Assembly: GCA_023897205.1 (NCBI GenBank)
Contig: JAHWDD010000001.1
Span: 620,001-684,000 of the forward strand
Direction of reading: 5' to 3'
Source of the DNA: Exophiala sp. HKRS030
Taxonomy: Eukaryota > Ascomycota > Eurotiomycetes > Chaetothyriales > Herpotrichiellaceae
DNA length: 64,000 nt
How positions within the stretch are numbered: position 1 is the first letter of the stretch; every line of letters starts with the position of its first letter. Below are positions 55,106 to 64,000 of the stretch, in pieces. Made by a program: the position numbers and the translations under genes. The notes under the pieces are model-generated. The model did not search any database. It was not told the origin of the DNA and saw only the letters and a list, made by a program, of their open reading frames with translations.

Positions 55106-56046
55106 ATGTCTACTACCACCACCACAGAACCAGTACTTTTACTGGTTGATCCACTCAACGACTTTGTCCACCCCAAGGGGAAACTGTATGGTCTCTTGCA
55201 AGAGAGCTTGACGGCCACCAAATCTCTTGACAACATGACCAAACTGGTCCAAGGGGCGAGAAATGCCGGGATTTCGATCTACTACGGCCTCCACCAACAA
55301 TGGGAACCTGGGAAATATTCAGGGTGGAACCACATGAGGCCCGTACACCAGATGACCGACCAAGGTCACACCTTTGGTGGCTGGGGAGGTGAGATCCTCG
55401 AAGGGTTCGAACCAAACTTGGACAATGGGGACGTCGTCGTTTCTAGGCATTGGAATAGCAGGTACGTGCGAGTAAACTCACCCACCTACCCACCGAGGCA
55501 ACACATGAGTTCAGGATGATGAAGAAAGACCCTCAGACCCCTTCTTTAAGGGAGAAGGAGAGAGTATGTCAATGATGGTGATGATCAAAGGCTAATGGAA
55601 TGGTGGTGATGTTTTAGTTCCTTCAAAGGTACCGATTTAGATTATCAACTTCGTCAGAGAGATGTCACACACTTGATCATGGCCGGTATGGTGGCGAACA
55701 CTTGTATCGAGTCCACCGCCAGAGAAGCTATAGAGTTGTAAGTTTTGTGAACCTCACACACTCGACCCCGGTCATCACGTCGTACTTTTCTTTGCTGACA
55801 TGACCATCAACTCACACCACAAAACAGGGGTTATAAAGTCACACTCATGTGAGTATTCGCCAGCGAAGCCACTCCTACTGTGATAAACAAACTGACATGA
55901 TGTTTTTCTCTTGAGTGAATAGATCCGACGCGACAGCTGGATTCAGTCAAGCATTGAAAGAGGCTGCTACCGAGATCATCTGGCCTACGATCGTGGATGA
56001 AGTCCTCAACACAAATGAGTGGTTGGCCAAAATTGAAAAGAAGTAA
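55106..56046 (+). CDS. isochorismatase-like cysteine hydrolase
   Basis: Four exons (55106-55461, 55618-55737, 55828-55848, 55923-56046) give 206 residues. LLLVDPLNDFVHP contains the catalytic Asp15, and MAGMVANTCIESTAREAIE contains the nucleophile Cys148 with the usual helix after it. FKGTDLDYQLRQRDVTHLI is the connecting motif. The place where many family members have a catalytic Lys (before the SSF..TDLD segment) shows Arg114 (VVSRHWN), which may be a subfamily feature. Exon 3 is just 21 nt. The family hydrolyses isochorismate, nicotinamide or other amides and ethers; the substrate is not known. The final exon's TAA overlaps the edge of a TACTCCGTA motif just after it. Confidence 0.87.
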
Positions 56047-56621
56047 TACTCCGTACCCTTCGGCAGTTCAGAGAGGCCCTGAGGAATAGAGGCACGGTCA
56101 ATATATAACACAGAAATATGAGATGCTTGTTTTTCCATGCACAGTAACTCCATGTTCTTAAATGACCAAAAGGTCACCTCCTTATAGGCCCTCACACCTG
56201 CGCCGAACCTTGATCCTGTACCCAGGGCGTCCTCCTCGTTGCGAAAGGCAGGAGGACGTTACAAGTGATTGATATACCAAGGGAAGGATCCATTCCAGCC
56301 CAGATACCTACTCACCCTCCCCAAACCCCAATCGGACAACATCGTAACTGATCGTACTCACCCTTTGACTTGGAAAAGGGAGAGAAAGGAGGAGAACTAC
56401 ACACAAAGAAAACACCACTTTCCACAAGTATCATTCGGAGGTTGTCTGTACCGTGCCGCAGATACTCGGTACAAAGCGTAACCAACAAGACGAAAGAGGA
56501 GGATAGGTTTTATTCCTTCAAAGGTTTTCCCCATTCTTTACTAAAAGCTAGAACCACGGGGGTAGAGAATAAACAACAATGATAATGATAACCCCAAGTT
56601 CTTTGTTCCATGGCCGCCGGC
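56047..56621. other. convergent 3' region
   Basis: 575 bp between the isochorismatase-like and phosphatase genes. TACTCCGTA lies at 56047-56055. No gene seen. Confidence 0.5.
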
Positions 56622-58379
56622 CTAGTCGACCGCTAGACCCAAATGCTTGAACAAGATGGGATTGCCCTCAACCGACAACCAGGCGATCCCGGAATAGACA
56701 ATCAACTTCGTCACCACCTCGACATCATATCGTACTCTTGGTCTCGTGATACTCGCAAACAGTCGCCTCTCTTGTAGTAGATCCATGGCCTGAACTTCTT
56801 GAGGGCTGGGCGAACCGCGAGCGCCGGGTGTCGTCAACGGCATGGGAGACAACTGATCTACCCCGGCACCCATCTGGGCGCGAAACGTCTCGAGACTGCT
56901 CGACCGATTCCTGCCGCCGGAAGAAGCTAGAGAACCCCTTTGCGCCGAACTGTTATTCTTATTATCCTCCTGGAAATAACTCGGCTCGGGGGAAGCTTGT
57001 TTGGCCGGACTGGGCGAACCTTCGAGAATTCGACTGTCTCTCCTCCTCTTGTTCCGGTACGCCAACGCCTCGTACGCGTCGGCTTCTGACTGCGGACCAA
57101 CCGAAATCGCCCTTCTCCTTCTGAACGAGGACAACAAATGAGGGATATCCCTGGCGGGAGGGATGACATTGTCGTCATTGTCTTGCTTGGGCACCTTTTC
57201 ATATTCGGAAGCGGGCTTGAAGAATCGTCTCGGCAGTGTAAGACCAAGGTGCTCGATCACACGGAAAACAGGAGGGAAAATCCTCAGGAGGGTCGGCTTC
57301 ATGATTCCTCTCCATGCGAAGATCGTGAGAACTCCCAATCCAATGCGCATCACCACCACCCCCCAACCCATTTTAGCCAGATCGAACGGAACGGTTCCTG
57401 GACTTGGTTCTGACCATGCGTAAGAGGTCCGCGCAAAGTGCCACACACCGTATTGGCAGCCAATGAACACACCGGCAAATGAAACACTGTCATCAAAGCA
57501 GGGGCAGTCGTCCGCAGGCTCGGGGTGAATTCGTACCAAGACCAGGACAATGAGAATGACGAGGAAAAGTCGCTGCACGTCACCCGTGTGTAGCCATTCG
57601 TCAAAGCTCGCGCCCCAGCGGCATTGGACCCAAGCTAGAACTGCTCCGATGAAAGTACCCCAGATCACGTCGAAGAATCCATGCATCCCACAGTAGAGCC
57701 GACCCAGAACGATGGAGAAGGCGTAGAGATAGAACATGATCTGCAGGCCAAACTTGGTGTTCGGGTTCATCTGATCGTTGTCGTGAAGCAAGTAAAGCGA
57801 GTAGATCGCTACCGAGACGGAATTTGTCGAATGGGTCGAGGGAAAGCCGTACTCGAGCGCCGCAGAGCCCGACATGGTGATTCGCTGCAAAGGTGGCGAC
57901 AGTGGCCTGGGAAGACACAGCATGTCCTTGATGAAGCCGGTGAAAAAGACACCAGCTGCCAGGACATGTACCATTCTGTAGCAAAAGTCAGATACACTTT
58001 GGCCAACTCTTTTGTTCCAGGGCACATCATTTACCCTCTACCAACACTTGTATGTCCGCACCAAAACAGAATCGGCAGTAACACCATAAACGCGGTATGT
58101 GTGCCCAGGTTGGCCGAAAATGCAAAGTATGTGTCCAACGCCGGTGTCCTCAGACTTTCTTGCAGCCATGCTACGTATGGGGTCTCCCAACGCACGATCG
58201 GGAGGAATTGCTCACGGAGGAAATATCGCCATTTGGGGAGTTTGATCTTGTCTGCCTCTTGTGTCAGTTGCGTTTGCCGGGGATGTCTGAGGGTGTCTGT
58301 GTGTGTTTTGCACGGGTTTTGACATACAATGATCGAGAGACCTTAACCCGGCATCTGGTCTATCTTTCTCCTTGTCCAT
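56622..58379 (-). CDS. sphingoid-base-1-phosphate phosphatase (PAP2 family, LCB3-like)
   Basis: Three exons (58379-58328, 58251-58035, 57975-56622) give 540 residues. Exon 1 encodes MDKEKDRPDAGLRSLDH and joins YKIKLPKWRYFLREQF, as in fungal relatives. The three phosphatase motifs are present: KDMLCLPRP, EYGFPSTHSTNS and GRLYCGMHGFFDVIWG with catalytic His residues. About eight membrane segments span residues 60-330; a long Ser/Arg-rich cytoplasmic region follows and a last hydrophobic segment lies near the C-terminus. The yeast homologues Lcb3 and Ysr3 dephosphorylate long-chain-base phosphates in the ER. The acceptor of the first intron (GAGGCAG) was chosen over one seven bases upstream, which would create a stop. 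Confidence 0.92.
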
Positions 58380-58803
58380 TTCGAGGTGTTTCTGTAAGGA
58401 CTGGCTTCCATGGGATCTGGCGAAGAGGAAGGTTGTTGTTGCGATAGCTCGTCAGCCGCTGATTAGTGGTGTATATGTCCAGGCTATTCAGGACACCATC
58501 TGTCACGACGGCGAGCTATACGCTCGAAATCGTATCCAGCGTATTGTTCGTATCTCCCAAGCTGGTTGTCGAAATTAATGTGGCGGTGCAACGAAGCGAA
58601 AGCCGCAGGGAAAATGTTTAGTACTAACGGAGTACGGAATTATTTACTGGCCGCTTGTTTATCAACGACTCGACTCTCTTCGTCATCCGCTCACCTGTTA
58701 CTCAGGTACAGTAGAGACACTCATCCTTCAACTGATCATTCATGGCCATTCAAATTGTCAAGCATCTCAAACTGTATCTTTGGCTATCCTACCGGTCAAA
58801 TCT
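58380..58803. other. intergenic
   Basis: 424 bp between the phosphatase start and the TauD-like stop. No gene seen. Confidence 0.5.
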
Positions 58804-59943
58804 TCACTCTGCTTCCAGAGGATACGACTCCGGCGTCTTATTCACCTGAACTCCTCCTCTCTTTGCATACCTCGAGTCAGCAAATGGCAAAGGCCAACCT
58901 CCCTCTTCCTCCGAAGTGGCCAACCATAATCTCTGTAGCCACCTCTTCTTCGTCGGATCAGCTGCATCTTGGTAGGCTGACCGAGCATGTAAGTTATGCG
59001 TGTTGGTGACAAACTGTATGTCTCCTTGCTCCAATGTCATCTCCAGGCAAAGGCGCTGGCAGGTTTCCTCCATGACCTTGATTGCTTCGCGTTGGGCATC
59101 TGTATATTCGGGCAATGAACCAGCTTCCCAGAAACGTTGCAGGGCTCCAACATAGTACGAATCCCACTTCATGCTCAATTTGCCATGATAATAGTAGTAA
59201 CCAGGAGTCCTCATCCACTCGTTTTCTCCTTCGCTAGTTTCGCCCTTGCGGTCATAAAACCAATGCGGTATGCATAATTGTTCAAGAACGTCGGGTTGTT
59301 CCTTGCGTAGAACATTGTATATCTGGTGAGTCGAGACCACTTGAGATTCGCCACCCGACATGGCTTGATGTAGACAGAGCAGTCCAACGATATCACTCTC
59401 ATCCGTGTGGTACGTTTGGGCTTTGTGTGTGCGATATATACGTCCTTCGCCATTGATTTCTTTTCCTTCTGCTAGATCTTTGACATGGCCAAGCATATGA
59501 CCCAGGCGGTTCTGGCTCACCCGACGTCCGATATAAGAGCCAATTCCAAGATAAGCGATCGAAGCCTGACGAGTAGTCCATGACGCCACGGGGAGGCCAC
59601 GCAAGACAATAAAACCTATGCCATTGATAAGCTCATCTCGGACTTGAGCTAATATGGCTTGCAAGTTGGAGGGTAGCTTGAAGGTTGAGCGATTGACCTC
59701 TGCAAGGAGTAATTTTCCCTCTTCGACTCCTTGGATAGCTTGTTCGATTTGCTTCACTTCGTTACTTGAAAAGTGTCTGATCCATCGGTCTGGATTCTTC
59801 TGAAGCTCTTCTTTTTTCCACACAGTGCGGCCAGTTATTTCGCGAGGTAGATCCTGGAATGGCGTCAACAGTTCATATATGGGCTCTCTCTGGCCAGAGC
59901 TGAGCTCTAAGCCGTGACCCCAAACAGGCTGGAAGGAAGTCAT
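58804..59943 (-). CDS. TauD/TfdA-family Fe(II)/2-oxoglutarate dioxygenase
   Basis: Single exon, 379 residues from ATG 59943. THKAQTYHTDESDIVG holds the iron ligands His179 and Asp181 (HTD triad), and NTHNLHARSAY supplies the distal His (316, with 319 nearby). WLQRLWLA holds the Arg (338) that usually binds the 2-oxoglutarate carboxylate. GIGFIVLRGLPV and the double-stranded-helix strands between are in order. The length and motifs match the fungal TauD/gamma-butyrobetaine-hydroxylase-like group. Possible roles: release of sulfite from sulfonates, or hydroxylation of a carnitine-like or natural-product substrate. No pathway partners are adjacent, so function is open. Confidence 0.87.
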   Translation of the reverse strand: MTSFQPVWGHGLELSSGQREPIYELLTPFQDLPREITGRTVWKKEELQKNPDRWIRHFSSNEVKQIEQAIQGVEEGKLLLAEVNRSTFKLPSNLQAILAQVRDELINGIGFIVLRGLPVASWTTRQASIAYLGIGSYIGRRVSQNRLGHMLGHVKDLAEGKEINGEGRIYRTHKAQTYHTDESDIVGLLCLHQAMSGGESQVVSTHQIYNVLRKEQPDVLEQLCIPHWFYDRKGETSEGENEWMRTPGYYYYHGKLSMKWDSYYVGALQRFWEAGSLPEYTDAQREAIKVMEETCQRLCLEMTLEQGDIQFVTNTHNLHARSAYQDAADPTKKRWLQRLWLATSEEEGGWPLPFADSRYAKRGGVQVNKTPESYPLEAE

Positions 59944-60937
59944 CTAGGTAAAGTCGGTGTCTAAGGTGAAAATATCCCTCAGAGTCAGGGACAACACAGT
60001 CTTGACATGGTAAGAGTGAGCCATCCCGCATCAGCGATCGCTTTCGCCTTATAGCCAACAACTTTGCGATAGACTTTTGACTTTTGTTGACTTGGAAGCG
60101 TTACAAAGGCAGGAGACTCCGAGCTACAATGGCCAGGCATGATAAGCTCGATAAGGGAGGAGAAGACCGAATATGGTTTGGCGTCAGATTCCGAAAAAGT
60201 CTCACATAATATATAAACACAATTGCCTACTATTGTATGATCCCCCGAACCGTCGCTGATTTATGGCTACGAATCCCTATTGTCCACTCCACCATCCTGC
60301 CTCTCTTCTACGTACACCATGCACTTAAAGAACATGGAAGCTACAGGTGCAGACTATGTCCCATCTCGTGTTACATTGATGTACTTCCCGGGCTCAAAAA
60401 AGGGGCCTATTCTTCATGTACCATCTAGGCCGGTGAATGCCATCATAATTAACGCTATGTGGGTATAGGAGAAGCCTCAGTACCCATTGATGTGCCTCCT
60501 ACATCTAACAGTTGAGATTCTTCTGATATGCAATCAAGTGGCTAGAGCCGATTGATATTGACGAGCGACGAGATCTGAACACAGAGTAGGAAACGACGAC
60601 TTTCAATGGACTTCACAGAGTCGAATTTCGACCTTCCATTGTTATGGGCACTGTGGTTATGAAAGACGCTGAATACAAGATGCAATCAATGCTAAGAATT
60701 TCTCCTCGTCTGTAAGCCTCATCCACGCTCATTGGGGGTCCTCGTACTCGTACTCGTGTCCGTACTGTATATATACCCGGCTGATCTTCGGCATCTGGCA
60801 AGTCTTGGCGCAAGTGACGCATTTGGATCTTCAGTCGCGTTCGCATCTGTATTCGAATTCACCAATTCACATTTTCGAAAACAAACAACAACTCCCTCTT
60901 CTCATGCCTTGATCGATTCCAAACATCCCAGTCAGCC
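59944..60937. other. intergenic
   Basis: 994 bp between divergent genes. A TA-rich element (TAATATATAAA, about 60207-60217) and a pyrimidine-rich leader before 60938 are visible. No gene supported. Confidence 0.5.
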
Positions 60938-63712
60938 ATGGCTGACAGCTCTTCTTTCATGGACTGGAGTCCTGCGACTCCTGAACCTCGCTTCAATCCG
61001 TATCCCGAGAACTATGTTCCTGGCGGATGGCCAGAACCCGGTCCTCAAGTTCCTCCTCCCACCACCGGCGTATTCGCACGTCGGCCACCACCATCCGGCT
61101 TTGTACAGACGGCGAAGCGAGTCTGTCGAGGACTGGGCGCTGTCATCACCGGCGGCTTTCACCTTGTCGTCCAAGAACCAACCTACGCCATCGTGCGCCG
61201 GGTTCGAGAACGCCAGAGAAGACAACCACGACCGCAACCTCAAAGAGAAGTGCGCACCGCGACTCCGCCTCGACAAGCCTACCCTCCTCCTCAATTCACA
61301 CTTTCAGACTCGCCATGGAACCGCGCTGTCACACTCGAAGAAGCTCGGCGACGAGTACGGCCACCTCCCGATACTTTCGACGACGACGAGCGTCGCAGAA
61401 AGACCCCCACACCATCACCAAAACAACCGCAGCTGCAACCTCGTCCCCCTCCAAAAGACAGAGTCTATCACATCCCAAACTTCCTGCCTAATGGCACGAC
61501 CAGATACAGCCGCAAGAGTCGCGTGGTCACTGCCGCAATCGCGGAAGAAAAGACTACCTCAGCTCCCTCGATCTTCGCAGATATGCCTCATTTTCCGGCA
61601 CCTGTTCCCGAACTTCCTGATCATCCTATCCCCCACAAGATTGAACGCATCTTCCCAGTTGACCATCGCAAGTTGTCCAATACTCCTCAATTAAAAGCCT
61701 TGACCTCTACGAATCGACCGCCATCGCCCGAGACATATGACGAAGAGGAAGAGACGGGAACTTTGATGGTGGAAATTCCTCCAGAATTAGACAAGGGTGA
61801 TGAATCAGACACCTCTCTACGATCCTACCAACTGCGACCAAAGAAGCTGCGCATTCGAAAGAATAGAGCCATCAAGCATTCAGACACCAAGAAAGATGCG
61901 GCGATCGAGCGCATTGACACTCCTGGTCCGAGCTTACGCGTGTCTAAAGCACCTACAACACCGACCCCGGCCATCGTTGTCCAAGAGACGGGTACTGTCA
62001 TCACACAATCCCCAGTCCCCGTTGACGAAGACTTGCTATCACCACCACGTGTCAGATACCGACGTGTGAGCACACCGAAACAAAACAAATTCTTATTCAA
62101 AGAAGAAAGTCCAGGTTCAGAAATATCGTCGACCTGCGAATGTTCTCCAGGAAATCAAACTCCACAGCCAACGAAATTCACCACACCCATCAAGAACGAT
62201 AGCTCCTCAGCAGCCGATTGCTCGCTAGGCGATCCGACTCCACGCCCACAAGCAACATCACCCCAAGAGAGTGATATCTCCTCAATGTTTATTGGTTCGC
62301 CACCAGATCTCGAAGCGGACGAGAAACTCTTCAAAATGATCATGGCTGCAGGTGGGAGATCACCCACTCCAGTAGAAAACAAAGTCGCCACAAATGAAAA
62401 AGCCCAAGAAAATCGACCGGTTAAGAGCGACCCGGCAATATTGGAGGATAAGAAAGTCGCCACAAATGAACAATCAGCGCCGGTTACGAGCGACCCGGCA
62501 ATACTAGAGAATCAGAAAGTCGTCACAAACGAACCATCAGAGCCGACCACGAGCGACGCGGCACCAAGATCCACCATCATCGACACTACTCCAGAAGACA
62601 CCACTACTCCAAAGGCTGAGAGTGAAACGAACGGAGAGACAATACCACCACAACAATCTGAAACTGTAAAAGAACAGAAGCAGGACCGCAATTTACCGAT
62701 AGAGATTGAAGATGACGATGCACCAACAACACAAATAGATGGACCCCATGCAGGCTCCTTTGCAGCACCCACAACCCCCACACAGCGCCCTCCCGAAGTA
62801 AAGGCTGAGCACGCGACTAGCGAAACTCGACCACAAACTGTGCCTTCTACGCCTGAGCAGAACCCTGTTAAGAACTTTGCTCAACTTACCATCCAGGATC
62901 CTTTTACTCCTGACGTTCCGACTCCAAAAGCATCACCACATTCCGCAGAGAGGACACAAAGAGTCACTAGAGCTGAGGCAAAGAGGCTAGCATCGTTGCA
63001 AGAACATCGTCAATATGAGATTGTAGCTCTCACCGAGGAATGGGAGAAGAAAATCCAACAAGCCCTCCGAAGCGGACACGGCGAATATAAGCCTACCGAT
63101 CTCATTCGTGTTGTACCACTCTTGCATGGTCGTGGAACAGATAGCTGGCTCAACGATGAAGTCATTAATGGCTATCTCAAAATCATTGTTGAACATGGCA
63201 AGAAGAACGATCGACCGACACAGGTACCAACACACCATGCATTTGTCTCCTTTTTCTTCAATAACCTCGCCGAAAAGGGCTATGATAGTGTCAAGCGCTG
63301 GGCGAACCGAGCCAAGATTGGAGGCAAGCGACTCCTCGAGACAGAACAAGTGTTCATTCCCATCAATCGCGGAATGCATTGGACTTTGTGTGTTGTGTCA
63401 GGAAAGAACAAGACCATTACCCACTACAACAGCTTGGGAGGCAACGGGCGTACATATGTCGAAACGATTAAGAAGTGGGTCAAGGAGGAATTGGGCAGTG
63501 CATACAATGAAGAGGAATGGATATTTGATTATTCTGGAGAAACACCACATCAAACCAACATGGACGATTGTGGTGTTTTCACCATCACCAGCGCCAGGCA
63601 AATCATGCTTGGATTAACACCCATGTCGTACAATGCCGACCAGATTCAGCTTCAAAGACGACGGATTGTGGCTGAACTTATGAATGGAGCGCTCTTGAAG
63701 AGCAGCGAATGA
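60938..63712 (+). CDS. ULP1: ULP1-like SUMO/Ub-like-specific cysteine protease
   Basis: Single exon, 924 residues. The C48 peptidase domain covers about residues 715-924: TDSWLNDEVINGYL, HHAFVSFFF, VFIPINRGMHWTLCVVS (catalytic His) and TNMDDCGVFTITSARQIMLG (Gln/Cys region with catalytic Cys). The residue after the His strand that is usually Asp in Ulp1 (YDSL) is Asn here (THYNSLGG). The long N-terminal half is disordered and Pro/Arg/Thr-rich, with three imperfect copies of a motif containing KVATNE and SDPAILE (about residues 480-545), the likely site for nuclear-pore targeting. Ulp1 matures SUMO and removes it from substrates. The gene extends to within 290 bp of the window end. Confidence 0.93.
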   Translation: MADSSSFMDWSPATPEPRFNPYPENYVPGGWPEPGPQVPPPTTGVFARRPPPSGFVQTAKRVCRGLGAVITGGFHLVVQEPTYAIVRRVRERQRRQPRPQPQREVRTATPPRQAYPPPQFTLSDSPWNRAVTLEEARRRVRPPPDTFDDDERRRKTPTPSPKQPQLQPRPPPKDRVYHIPNFLPNGTTRYSRKSRVVTAAIAEEKTTSAPSIFADMPHFPAPVPELPDHPIPHKIERIFPVDHRKLSNTPQLKALTSTNRPPSPETYDEEEETGTLMVEIPPELDKGDESDTSLRSYQLRPKKLRIRKNRAIKHSDTKKDAAIERIDTPGPSLRVSKAPTTPTPAIVVQETGTVITQSPVPVDEDLLSPPRVRYRRVSTPKQNKFLFKEESPGSEISSTCECSPGNQTPQPTKFTTPIKNDSSSAADCSLGDPTPRPQATSPQESDISSMFIGSPPDLEADEKLFKMIMAAGGRSPTPVENKVATNEKAQENRPVKSDPAILEDKKVATNEQSAPVTSDPAILENQKVVTNEPSEPTTSDAAPRSTIIDTTPEDTTTPKAESETNGETIPPQQSETVKEQKQDRNLPIEIEDDDAPTTQIDGPHAGSFAAPTTPTQRPPEVKAEHATSETRPQTVPSTPEQNPVKNFAQLTIQDPFTPDVPTPKASPHSAERTQRVTRAEAKRLASLQEHRQYEIVALTEEWEKKIQQALRSGHGEYKPTDLIRVVPLLHGRGTDSWLNDEVINGYLKIIVEHGKKNDRPTQVPTHHAFVSFFFNNLAEKGYDSVKRWANRAKIGGKRLLETEQVFIPINRGMHWTLCVVSGKNKTITHYNSLGGNGRTYVETIKKWVKEELGSAYNEEEWIFDYSGETPHQTNMDDCGVFTITSARQIMLGLTPMSYNADQIQLQRRRIVAELMNGALLKSSE

Positions 63713-64000
63713 AGTGTACTATTATGACGAACTGATGATGTTACGAGTACTACTGGTTGATTTTTGGCTACCAAAAGCATTGAGTGCCGGCATGGCACCG
63801 ACCAGTACTAGGAGCGAGATGCTTCATCGAGATACCCCATGGGGAAGAACAGTACCCTACTTGTACGAAGACCTTTCAATAGACTAATTAATCTTGGAGA
63901 GAAATTGATCAAGTTCTCCTGATTTTGTCTTAAGTGTGTGCTTTGTTTTCTCGACTGTGGTATGCACAAGGCACCAGGCAAATTGCACCAATCACGTGTT
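63713..64000. other. 3' flank at window edge
   Basis: 288 bp after the ULP1 stop. No gene seen. Confidence 0.5.

Overview
The window is chromosomal DNA of a filamentous ascomycete (Pezizomycotina). Most genes carry one to three short introns (about 50-120 nt, GT..AG). It encodes a Zn2Cys6 regulator, an AreA-type GATA factor, a DASH subunit and many oxidoreductases typical of such fungi. A Eurotiomycete, perhaps a Chaetothyriales-like species, would fit the gene content and the recurring intergenic 9-mer TACGGAGTA/TACTCCGTA, but the class and order are my inference. I found no rRNA, tRNA, CRISPR or prokaryotic features. Coding models were built by hand from open reading frames and splice signals; every multi-exon model closes in frame.

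Region 1 (1-14 kb) is an accessory, catabolic-looking block. After the 3' end of an unidentified gene and a decayed cytochrome P450 fragment come an MFS transporter, a bicupin gentisate 1,2-dioxygenase-type enzyme, a divergent fumarylacetoacetate-hydrolase-family enzyme, a GFA-family zinc protein, a Zn2Cys6 regulator, a salicylate-hydroxylase-type FAD monooxygenase and a class II aldolase/decarboxylase-like protein. Together they can make a ring-hydroxylation, ring-cleavage and C-C hydrolysis route for an aromatic acid, with its own transporter and regulator. No maleylpyruvate isomerase was seen.

Region 2 (14.5-33.7 kb) is mostly conserved housekeeping: saccharopine reductase LYS9, a METTL7-like methyltransferase, MAK16, a LigE/FuA-like glutathione transferase, an F-box protein, a polyketide-transferase-like alpha/beta hydrolase, an unrecognised two-exon gene, a flavin amine oxidase, a secreted CREG-like protein, IPI1 and a roadblock/LC7 dynein light chain. 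Region 3 (33.7-41 kb) is a 7.3 kb stretch with no convincing gene, lying upstream of areA (nitrogen regulator).

Region 4 (41-64 kb) holds areA, SFH5 (PI transfer), an HSP12-like stress protein, DAD1, RHO4, a RidA protein divergent from a class V PLP enzyme, an isochorismatase-like hydrolase, a sphingoid-base-phosphate phosphatase, a TauD/TfdA dioxygenase and a ULP1 SUMO protease. A possible small mobile-element remnant lies at 46.6-47.3 kb. I did not find a clearly unprecedented system. The best candidates for follow-up are the aromatic catabolic cluster with its aldolase-family member, the RidA/PLP divergent pair, the gene-free region upstream of areA and the inverted-repeat segment near 47 kb.
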